24,452 nucleotides of DNA, taken from Gp13-AA77 sp035516075 (lineage in GTDB: Bacteria > Acidobacteriota > Terriglobia > UBA7540). Below, one piece after another: positions 1-8,315 of the stretch. A program made the position numbers and the translations under genes. The notes below the pieces were generated by a model. That model saw only the letters and a list, made by a program, of their open reading frames with translations, searched no databases and was not told the DNA's origin. Where the stretch lies: positions 1 to 24,452 of the forward strand of contig DATJAQ010000095.1 in the NCBI GenBank assembly GCA_035516075.1. Direction: 5' to 3'. Position 1 is the first letter of the stretch. Each line of letters opens with the position of its first letter.

Positions 1-38
1 AGCGGGGTGAGCTTCGGACGGCTCTTGCCGCCGCCCAT
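1..38 (-). CDS. Possible 5' end of a gene leaving the left edge
   Basis: An ATG at 36-38 on the minus strand opens a frame that reads MGGGKSRPKLTP and runs off the window after 12 codons without a stop. A GGAG lies four bases upstream, closer than is usual for a ribosome binding site. The preceding segment (39-215) is non-coding and highly structured, as expected for a leader. I do not recognise the protein from twelve residues, and a frame this short can be open by chance. Confidence 0.2.
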   Translation of the reverse strand, partial: MGGGKSRPKLTP

Positions 39-86
39 CTTGCTCCGCTGAAGCCAAGCCGCGGGCGACGCCTCAGGGCAGTCTCA

Positions 87-159
87 GGGCACCCACACGG
101 GGTGCCCGTACGCCGCCCCGTCTAGGAGGGGCAGGTCTCAAACCTGATTACCCACCTAG
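87..159. other. Structured non-coding element (two strong hairpins)
   Basis: Two strong stems are seen. The first is an 8-bp perfect stem, GGGCACCC at 87-94 with GGGTGCCC at 100-107, around a 5-nt loop. The second is compound: CTAGG (122-126) pairs with CCTAG (155-159), then an A-A mismatch, then GGG (128-130) pairs with CCC (151-153). This encloses CAGGT (132-136) paired with ACCTG (142-146) around a 5-nt loop. An alternative GCCCC (115-119)/GGGGC (128-132) stem would compete with the second. Mutually exclusive stems are typical of riboregulators, and on the minus strand this would lie upstream of the possible gene at 1-38. I could not match it to a known riboswitch, SRP, 6S, RNase P or tmRNA consensus. 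Confidence 0.35.
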
Positions 160-215
160 TCCACCGCCGGCCCCAGAATCCGCCTCAGCCCCACGCCACC
201 GGCGCCGGAGATGGA

Positions 216-548
216 TTAGGAGCGTTGCTTCTCGAGCGAGTGGCGTTTAAGAGGATGCCGGATGGTCCCCGCGAGTGCTGCCAGATCCTGCACGAGGAGG
301 CCGAGCAGCGCGGGAGCCGTGACCACCACGTTCCGGTTGTATCCGAGAGCCTGGTGGAACCTTCCGTGAAAGAAGGCCGCCAGCGCCCGCGTGGACCCGC
401 ACGACGGGCAGGCGGCGAGGTGGAACAGATGCCGCCAGAGACACAGATTGGGACCCTTGTCGAGCAGCTCGGGCGGCACCAGGCACAGTCCCAGCACCGC
501 GCCCAGCAGGATCACGACGCGAGGCACGCCCTGGGCGAAGTTGGACAT
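216..548 (-). CDS. DUF2752 small membrane protein
   Basis: This is a 110-residue protein with the DUF2752 hallmark CPSCGSTRAL (residues 47-56), a close match to the family's CPxCGxTRA motif. Hydrophobic segments flank it at about residues 9-27 and 76-93. A further Cys lies at 36 in LCLWRH. The ATG at 546-548 was chosen over upstream in-frame starts because it lies two bases past the stop of the upstream TM2 gene, which suggests translational coupling. The longer reading would overlap that gene with no family support. The function of DUF2752 is not established. Its paired cysteines and its operon with zinc-ribbon TM2 proteins hint at a shared membrane role (inference). Confidence 0.85.
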   Translation of the reverse strand: MSNFAQGVPRVVILLGAVLGLCLVPPELLDKGPNLCLWRHLFHLAACPSCGSTRALAAFFHGRFHQALGYNRNVVVTAPALLGLLVQDLAALAGTIRHPLKRHSLEKQRS

Positions 549-550
549 CG

Positions 551-1147
551 TCAGGCCATCCTCAGCGCGCGTCCCTGTGCATCCGTCAACTTGTTTAGAG
601 CGATCAACACCATGTCGACGAGAGCCCAGATCCCGCAACCGCCCAGCGTGAGCAGCTTGAGAATGCCGAGGCCCGTGTAGCCCAGGTAGAAGCGATCAAC
701 TCCGAATGCTCCCAGGAAGTAAGAGAGCAGAACGGTGGTGCTCCAGTCTTTGTCGCTCACCAGCGGGGCGGGAGGCGGCGGGGGCCGCAGGGCGTTGCCC
801 TGCGCGTCGGGCAGCTTCCGGAGCGCGATCAAGACCACATCGACGAGGGCCCAAATGCCGCAACCGCCGAGCGTGACAAGTTTGAGAACGCCAAGGCCCG
901 TATAACCCAGGTAGAAGCGGTCCACCCCGAAGACGCCCAGGAACTTGGAAAGCAGCAACGCCGTGGAGAGGTCCTTCTGAATGCCCGGCGCCAGCCTCAC
1001 CCCGCACTTCACGCACACCAGAGCTGCCGGCAGCGTCTCCGCGCCGCAAGACCAGCAGTGCTGCCCGCCCTCTCTCACCCGCTGGCCGCAGGAGCTGCAG
1101 AACTCCGTCTGATCGGGAATCTGGGTACCGCAATTGCGGCAGTACAT
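551..1147 (-). CDS. Zinc-ribbon protein with two tandem TM2 domains
   Basis: This 198-residue protein has two N-terminal zinc ribbons (Cys3/Cys6 with Cys17/Cys20; Cys31/Cys34 with Cys45/Cys48). Two TM2 domains follow, at about residues 58-118 and 133-195, separated by a proline-rich linker (RPPPPPAPL). Both TM2 copies carry the signature GVDRFYLGYTGLG followed by LTLGGCGIWALVD, so the second domain arose by internal duplication. An in-frame GTG at 1153 exists, but ATG 1147 matches the start of the paralogue at 1634 (MYCRNCG) and stands nine bases from a GGAGGG. TM2 domains are two-helix membrane hairpins with a DRF loop motif; their bacterial role is poorly known. The gene lies between a one-domain paralogue and DUF2752. 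Confidence 0.9.
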   Translation of the reverse strand: MYCRNCGTQIPDQTEFCSSCGQRVREGGQHCWSCGAETLPAALVCVKCGVRLAPGIQKDLSTALLLSKFLGVFGVDRFYLGYTGLGVLKLVTLGGCGIWALVDVVLIALRKLPDAQGNALRPPPPPAPLVSDKDWSTTVLLSYFLGAFGVDRFYLGYTGLGILKLLTLGGCGIWALVDMVLIALNKLTDAQGRALRMA

Positions 1148-1265
1148 CGACACTCGCCCTCCCTCCGGGAATTAGGCAGCGCCAAGGGCCCGCCCTCGTC
1201 ATCGGCGATGGTGCAGCTCGCCTGTCCAATCCGGGCGGCAGAACTTGCCCGCCGGCCGTCGGGGC

Positions 1266-1634
1266 CTACTTTCGCAGCGGACGACCCTCGGCATCCGGCA
1301 GCTTGTCGGTGGCGATCAGAATAACATCCACGATCCACCAGACACCGCACCCGCCGAGCGTGATCAACTTGAGGATTCCGAGCCCGACGTACCCGAGATA
1401 AAAACGATCGACGCCCAGAGTCCCCAAAAGGATCGAGAGGATCAGGGCCACCAGGAAGTCTTTGTTGCCCGTGCGGGCAAGCCTGACGCCGCACTTCACG
1501 CAGATTTCCGCAGCGGGCACGGTCTCCACCCCGCAGGACCAACAGCGCTGCGCGCCGGACATGGGCGCCTGGCCGCAGTGCGTACAGAACTGCGCCTGGT
1601 CAGCAAGCTGGTTTCCGCAATTGCGGCAGTACAT
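1266..1634 (-). CDS. Zinc-ribbon protein with one TM2 domain
   Basis: This 122-residue protein is organised as MYCRNCG, two zinc ribbons (Cys3/6/17/20 and Cys31/34/45/48), and one TM2 domain at about residues 58-118 with GVDRFYLGYVGLG and ITLGGCGVWWIVD. It is a clear paralogue of the downstream two-domain protein: cysteine spacing is identical over the first 50 residues. The ATG is preceded at a good distance by a purine-rich AAGGGGG ribosome binding site. The gene is first in a co-directional cluster (TM2, double TM2, DUF2752) and follows lon by about 190 bp. The zinc ribbons could be cytosolic and the TM2 hairpin membrane-embedded; this topology is inferred. Confidence 0.9.
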   Translation of the reverse strand: MYCRNCGNQLADQAQFCTHCGQAPMSGAQRCWSCGVETVPAAEICVKCGVRLARTGNKDFLVALILSILLGTLGVDRFYLGYVGLGILKLITLGGCGVWWIVDVILIATDKLPDAEGRPLRK

Positions 1635-1828
1635 GCAATTTCCCCCTTCATCCGGGATGTGGGCCCGACAAACCGCGCCTATCTAAGCAGGGATGGTTGG
1701 GAAAAGTCAAACGATTCCGGAAACGGCTTGCCGGCAGCGCAGCGAATCCGGGCCTGCGGAAGCGGGGGTTCGGCGGCTTTGCAGCGGGCCGGGCGGGGCG
1801 CCGGACCTGGATCCCGCGAGAGTTTCCC

Positions 1829-4255
<2,427 letters not shown>

Positions 4256-4276
4256 CTCGCCACGAGGTTGTTCCCC

Positions 4277-4305
4277 CGGCGCCTTACCGCTTCTCGAAGG
4301 CGCCG
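4277..4305. promoter_or_regulatory. Inverted repeat in the lon leader
   Basis: CGGCGCCTT (4277-4285) and AAGGCGCCG (4297-4305) form a perfect 9-bp inverted repeat with an 11-nt spacer. From the predicted -10 box, transcription should start near 4305, so the repeat occupies about +1 to +29. It could be a repressor operator or a 5'-terminal RNA stem-loop. The sequence is neither CIRCE (TTAGCACTC-N9-GAGTGCTAA) nor HAIR (CTTGAGT-N7-ACTCAAG). Confidence 0.6.
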
Positions 4306-4311
4306 CCGCCC

Positions 4312-4340
4312 TCTATATCGTATACGCGCAACGGCTGCAA
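4312..4340 (-). promoter_or_regulatory. Predicted sigma-70 type promoter of lon
   Basis: Read on the minus strand, TTGCAG (4340-4335) and TATAGA (4317-4312) are separated by exactly 17 nt, a close match to TTGACA-N17-TATAAT. The predicted start near 4305 gives a leader of about 50 nt before the GTG at 4255. Confidence 0.55.
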
Positions 4341-4493
4341 GCATACATAAATGCAGGCAGCTCTTGAAACTGCTTTGTGAGGCTACCCCGCTTCTCTTCT
4401 TAGATGCCGGCGGGTGACAGGGCGATTCGACCGGCTCCCCGGCCCGCAGGCTGGCGCGAGGCCTGCACGAGGACAGCAGGGAGCTTGCCCGGC

Positions 4494-6110
4494 TCAGTCA
4501 CCGCGGGCCCGCTTCTTCCAATCCTTTAGAAATTCGCGGGCCGCGTTCGAGCCGCTTGCGCCGCTCAATCCCACGCCCGGATGCGTGCCCGAACCGCACA
4601 AGTAAAGGTGCCGCACAGGCGTGCGGTACCCTGCCCAGCCCAGCAGCGGACGCAGGCTGAAGAGCTGGTCGAGCGCCAGTTCACCGTGGAAAATGTGGCC
4701 GCCACTCAGACCAAGCTGCACTTCGAGATCGAGCGGCGTGAGCACCTGCCGGTGCAGGATGAGGCCCGGCAGGTCAGGAGCGTGGCGGGCCAGCGCCGCC
4801 ACCACGGCATCGCCCAAGGCCTCGCGCTGCGCGTTCCAATGGGCGCCCCGCAGCTTGTCAGGAGCGAACTGGGCGTAAATCGACATCACATGCCGGCCAG
4901 CGGGCGCGAGTTCCGGATCCGAAAGCGAAGGAAGGGCCGCATCCAGATACGGCTCGGCGGAGAATGCTCCGTACTTCGAGGCGTCGAACGCGCGCTCCAG
5001 ATAGTCGATCTCCGGACCGATGTGAATTCGGCCCGCCAGGGCCGCGTGTCCCTCCGCGGAGTTTCCGGCAGCCGCAAACGATGGGAGCCCCGCCAGCGCC
5101 AGGTTCACTTTCGCGAGCACACCGCTCGAGCGATAATTTCGCACGCGGCCCACGAAATCGGGCTCAAGCTCCGTGGGATCGATCAGTCCGAGAAACGTGC
5201 GCCGGGGATCGGCGCCCGAAACCACTGCTTTCGCCGTAATCTCCTCGCCGTTCGTCAGCGTTACGCCCGTGGCCTCTCCGTTGCGGACGTTGATCGCCGC
5301 CACTTCGGCTCCGGTGCGAATCTCGGCGCCCGCCTGGGCGGCCGCTTCAGCCAAAGCGCCCGCCAGCTTGCCCATCCCGCCGCGCACAAAGCAGACGCCC
5401 GAGGCCGGCTCAGGATCGAACGCCGCCCGCAGCAACATCAGTGCGCCGGAACCCGCCGACCACGGTCCAAGCGCCGCCCCGAAAATGCCACGTCCGGCCA
5501 GCACCGCCCGCAGGGGCTCAGACTCAAACCATTCCGCTGCCAGATCCGCCACCGCCATCGGCCCCCAACGCAACAGGCGGAACATGTCCCGGGAACCCAG
5601 GCCGCGCAGCGCCCGGCCGGCTCCGAGTAGCGTCCAGAGGTCGCCCGGACGCGGAGCGCCCAGCGCCGGCGGCGTTTTCAGCATTAAGGGCTGAAGCACT
5701 CCGGCGAGACGCGCCAGGGTTTGCGCAAATTCGGGATATTTCCCGGCATCGCGCTTCGAAAACCGCGCAATCGACTGCGCCGAGCGCCCGTCAGAGCTTG
5801 AGTCCCGATAGAGCACGAGCGCCCGGCCGTCCGCCGCGGGCGCAAAGACGGCCGGGTCAGGCCGAATCGTCTCCAGGCTGTGGCGGGCCAGGCCCATGTC
5901 CTGCACTACCCGCGGCGCGAGCGGCGCGGCGGCATGCGCGTAAATGGACGAGCGGAAGCCGGGGTGGAACTCCTCGGTGGCCGCCGCCCCGCCCGCCACC
6001 GGCCGCCGTTCCAACACGAGCGGATGCAGCCCCGCCCGCGCGACATAAAATGCGGCCACCAGCGCGTTGTGCCCTGCTCCGACGATGACGACGTCGCGAG
6101 AGTTCGGCAT
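4494..6110 (-). CDS. FAD-dependent oxidoreductase, CrtI/PYROXD2-like (copy 2)
   Basis: This protein of about 538 residues has an N-terminal dinucleotide-binding fold, VVIVGAGHNALVAAFY, followed by the acidic strand end LVLERR and GGAAATEEFHPGF. It has a C-terminal FAD-closing motif, LYLCGSGTHPGVGLSGASG. This is the layout of phytoene-desaturase-like flavoproteins, best matching the PYROXD2 branch. The substrate cannot be predicted; no other carotenoid gene is nearby. ATG 6110 was preferred over the in-frame TTG 6119 because it opens directly on the Rossmann fold. No Shine-Dalgarno is visible, since the upstream bases are a pyrimidine-rich heptamer array. The gene follows a close paralogue. 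Confidence 0.88.
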   Translation of the reverse strand: MPNSRDVVIVGAGHNALVAAFYVARAGLHPLVLERRPVAGGAAATEEFHPGFRSSIYAHAAAPLAPRVVQDMGLARHSLETIRPDPAVFAPAADGRALVLYRDSSSDGRSAQSIARFSKRDAGKYPEFAQTLARLAGVLQPLMLKTPPALGAPRPGDLWTLLGAGRALRGLGSRDMFRLLRWGPMAVADLAAEWFESEPLRAVLAGRGIFGAALGPWSAGSGALMLLRAAFDPEPASGVCFVRGGMGKLAGALAEAAAQAGAEIRTGAEVAAINVRNGEATGVTLTNGEEITAKAVVSGADPRRTFLGLIDPTELEPDFVGRVRNYRSSGVLAKVNLALAGLPSFAAAGNSAEGHAALAGRIHIGPEIDYLERAFDASKYGAFSAEPYLDAALPSLSDPELAPAGRHVMSIYAQFAPDKLRGAHWNAQREALGDAVVAALARHAPDLPGLILHRQVLTPLDLEVQLGLSGGHIFHGELALDQLFSLRPLLGWAGYRTPVRHLYLCGSGTHPGVGLSGASGSNAAREFLKDWKKRARGD

Positions 6111-6120
6111 AGCAAGCAAA

Positions 6121-6148
6121 GGAGACAGGAGTCAGGAGTCGGGAGCTA
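6121..6148. repeat. Heptanucleotide repeat block, purine-rich on plus
   Basis: Four consecutive 7-nt words are seen: GGAGACA, GGAGTCA, GGAGTCG, GGAGCTA. On the minus strand this forms the pyrimidine-rich sequence just upstream of the oxidoreductase start at 6110. AGTCAGGAGTC at 6130-6140 is an exact inverted copy of 6246-6256. Confidence 0.85.
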
Positions 6149-6239
6149 GAACGGAGCAATAGGCCTCGCCGCCCGGTCGAATCGAGTTCGCCCGGGCATC
6201 CGCGATGTTCGCTCAACAGAGCAGGCGCGATCCGGGTTC

Positions 6240-6309
6240 ACTTCTGACTCCTGACTACTGGCTCCTAACTTCTGGCTCCTGACTTCTGTCTTCTGACTCC
6301 TTCTTTCCT
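6240..6309. repeat. Heptanucleotide repeat block, pyrimidine-rich on plus
   Basis: Ten 7-nt words run in register (consensus approximately NCTYCTG: ACTTCTG, ACTCCTG, ACTACTG, GCTCCTA and so on). The block ends on the first base of the stop codon of the upstream oxidoreductase. It lies 119 bp (17 x 7) from the start of the block at 6121, so both blocks share one register, and it is inverted relative to that block. The 91 bp between them show no clear heptad pattern. Confidence 0.85.
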
Positions 6310-7898
6310 CAACCTTTCAGGTCCTTCAGCACCTCAATCGCCGCCAGGCGGCCCGGTGCACCCATGATGCCGCCGCCGGGGTGCGCCGCGGAGCCGCACA
6401 AATAGAGGCCCTTTACCGGCGTCCGGTACTGCGCCCAACCCGGCACCGGCCGGAGGAAGAAGAGTTGCTCCAGCGAGAGCTCGCCCTGAAAAATATTGCC
6501 CTCGGTGAGGCCGAATTCGCGCTCCAGATCGAGCGGCGTCAGCACCTGGCGGTGCCGGATAATGCTCTTGATGTTGGGCGCGTATTCGGCGAGCGCATCG
6601 ATCACCGCATCGCCAAAGGCCTCCCGTTGCTCGTCCCAGGTGCCCTCTTTCAAGTGATAGGGCGCGTACTGCACGAAGCACGACATCACGTGTTTGCCGG
6701 GCGGCGCCACCGAAGGGTCGGTGAGCGACGGGATGACGCAGTCGATGTAGGGCCGCCGCGAATAGCGGCCATACTTGGCGTCGTCGTAGGCGCGCTCCAT
6801 GTAGTCGATGTTGGGCGAGATCGAAATCGCGCCGCGCAGGTGCGGCCCCGGCCCGGGCAGGCAGGTGAGATCGGGCAGCGCTTCGAGCGCCAGGTTCACC
6901 TTGCCCGACGAGCCCCGGAACTTGTAACGCTTCACCTGCTCGACGAATTCGTCCGGCAACTGGCCCGGCTCCATCATGCCGATAAACGTGCGGCGCGGAT
7001 CGACACTCGAAGAGATCACCGGCGCCTCAAACTCGTCGCCGTTCTCAAGCGCTACGCCGGCGGCGCGTCCATTCTTCACCCGAATCTTCGCGATGGGCGC
7101 CTGGGTGCGGATTTCCGCCCCCGCCTCGCGCGCCGCCCCGGCGATGGCGTTCGAGATGGCGCCCGTGCCGCCGCGCGAAAATCCCCAGGAGCGGAACGCG
7201 CCGTCGATCTCGCCCATGTAATGGTGCAGCAGGACGTAAGCAGTGCCCGGCGAGCGCACGCCCAGGAAAGTACCAATGATTCCCGAAGCCGACATGGTGG
7301 CCTTGAGCACGTCCGTCTCGAACCACTGGTCGAGAAAATCCACCGCGCTCATGGTCATGAGCTGCACCTGATTGTACTGGTCGCACTCAGGCAGATCGCG
7401 AAAGCGGCGGCCCAGGAACATCAGCTTGCGAAGGGCGTCGAGCGAGAGCCGGCTGGGGTCGGGGGGCGTCATGCCCAGGATCGGCTTCACGAACCGGGCC
7501 TGCTCCGCCATGGCCTTGCCGTACTCCTCGTAGGCTTCGGCGTCGAGCGGCGAATGGCGGGCGATTTCGCGGCGCGTCTTGGCATGGTCGTTCACGCGCC
7601 ACAGGTAATCGCCGTTTGGCATGGGCGTAAACGTGCCGTCGAGCGGCAGGATTTCCAGGCCGTGCCGCGGCAGGTGGAGATCGCGGATGATTTCGGGCCG
7701 CAGCAGCGACACCACGTAGGAGCACACCGAAAACTTGAAGCCGGGGAAGACTTCCTCGGTGACGGCGGCGCCGCCCAGCACGTGGCGGCGCTCCAGCACC
7801 AGCACCTTTTTGCCCGCCCGGGCGAGATAGGCGGCGTGCACCAGGCCGTTGTGCCCTCCGCCGATCACAATCGCGTCGTAACGAGTGGTCGAAGCCAT
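6309..7898 (-). CDS. FAD-dependent oxidoreductase, CrtI/PYROXD2-like (copy 1)
   Basis: This 529-residue protein has the Rossmann motif AIVIGGGHNGLVHAAYLARAG, then VLVLERRHVLGGAAVTEEV, and a C-terminal flavin motif LYLCGSAAHPGGGIMGAPG. It is a paralogue of the next gene. Shared blocks include GAEIRT, DPRRTF, NIDY/EIDY, HRQVLTPLDLE, and the stretch before LYLCGS. The family includes phytoene desaturases and the PYROXD2 group; the reaction here is unknown. The ATG at 7898 follows a TAGAAT -10-like box (7955-7950) by about 45 nt. The two genes are probably co-transcribed across a 198-bp gap filled at both ends by inverted heptamer arrays. Confidence 0.9.
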   Translation of the reverse strand: MASTTRYDAIVIGGGHNGLVHAAYLARAGKKVLVLERRHVLGGAAVTEEVFPGFKFSVCSYVVSLLRPEIIRDLHLPRHGLEILPLDGTFTPMPNGDYLWRVNDHAKTRREIARHSPLDAEAYEEYGKAMAEQARFVKPILGMTPPDPSRLSLDALRKLMFLGRRFRDLPECDQYNQVQLMTMSAVDFLDQWFETDVLKATMSASGIIGTFLGVRSPGTAYVLLHHYMGEIDGAFRSWGFSRGGTGAISNAIAGAAREAGAEIRTQAPIAKIRVKNGRAAGVALENGDEFEAPVISSSVDPRRTFIGMMEPGQLPDEFVEQVKRYKFRGSSGKVNLALEALPDLTCLPGPGPHLRGAISISPNIDYMERAYDDAKYGRYSRRPYIDCVIPSLTDPSVAPPGKHVMSCFVQYAPYHLKEGTWDEQREAFGDAVIDALAEYAPNIKSIIRHRQVLTPLDLEREFGLTEGNIFQGELSLEQLFFLRPVPGWAQYRTPVKGLYLCGSAAHPGGGIMGAPGRLAAIEVLKDLKG

Positions 7899-7949
7899 GT
7901 TCAGTCGGGTTGCAGCCGGGTCAGCGCGGAATCGCGGCCAGGGTGAATT

Positions 7950-8024
7950 ATTCTAACCCGTGCGTCCGGTCTCCGCCACCCGCAGACAGTTCGGGAACTT
8001 AAACTGGGGCTCGAACGTTAGAAT
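7950..8024. promoter_or_regulatory. Divergent promoter region with inverted GTTAGAATAA boxes
   Basis: The 10-mer GTTAGAATAA occurs on the plus strand at 8018-8027 and again on the minus strand with its TAGAAT at 7955-7950. Each copy contains a good -10 hexamer pointing away from the other. The minus copy points to the oxidoreductase at 7898 and the plus copy to the small membrane protein at 8052. I found no convincing -35 boxes for either. Confidence 0.45.
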
Positions 8025-8051
8025 AAGCAGAAGAGGAACGGAGGTGCCGCC

Positions 8052-8252
8052 GTGCTGACTTTCCTGCTCTGGTGCATTCTGCTTTTGCTCTGCTGGCCGC
8101 TGGCGCTGGCGGCGCTCGTGCTCTACCCCATCGTATGGCTGCTTTTGCTGCCCTTCCGCATCGTGGGGATCGCGGTGGGAGGCGTGCTGGAGTTGCTCTG
8201 GGCTATCGTTACGCTGCCCGCTCGCGTGCTGCGCGGCCCGAGACACGCGTAA
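8052..8252 (+). CDS. Small hydrophobic membrane protein, 66 residues
   Basis: This 66-residue protein starts with GTG at 8052. GGAGG at 8040-8044 lies seven bases upstream, an ideal ribosome binding site, and a TAGAAT box lies at 8019-8024. The sequence is almost wholly hydrophobic, rich in Leu and Trp, with two probable transmembrane segments (about residues 3-25 and 27-54). A short basic tail ends RVLRGPRHA. I do not recognise a named family. The strong initiation signals and clean membrane profile argue for a real gene despite its size. The tail placement suggests the C-terminus is cytosolic (inference). Confidence 0.7.
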   Translation: MLTFLLWCILLLLCWPLALAALVLYPIVWLLLLPFRIVGIAVGGVLELLWAIVTLPARVLRGPRHA

Positions 8253-8302
8253 CGGCAGGCGCGCGTCCCTGTGTTTCCACAGCCCTCATTCCGATAATCC
8301 GC

Positions 8303-8308
8303 TATAGT
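8303..8308 (+). promoter_or_regulatory. -10-like box giving a possibly leaderless transcript
   Basis: TATAGT at 8303-8308 ends seven bases before the ATG at 8316. If it is a functional -10 element, transcription would start at or next to the A of the ATG and the mRNA would be leaderless. No Shine-Dalgarno is visible, and no convincing -35 hexamer lies at the right distance. Confidence 0.35.
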
Positions 8309-8315
8309 GTTGGCC

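Noticed and set aside
60..107. TPP riboswitch, suggested by CTGAGA on the minus strand
   Set aside because: The other conserved TPP segments (ACCTGA-TCTGG-TAATGCC-GCG in order) are absent.
132..146. T-arm-like CAGGTTTGAGACCTG on the minus strand, suggesting tRNA or tmRNA
   Set aside because: No acceptor stem, anticodon arm or CCA end is found at the right distances.
6381..7946. A 521-residue open frame antisense to the first oxidoreductase
   Set aside because: The sequence is rich in Arg, His and Ala with no domain, and it mirrors the codons of a clear flavoprotein on the other strand.
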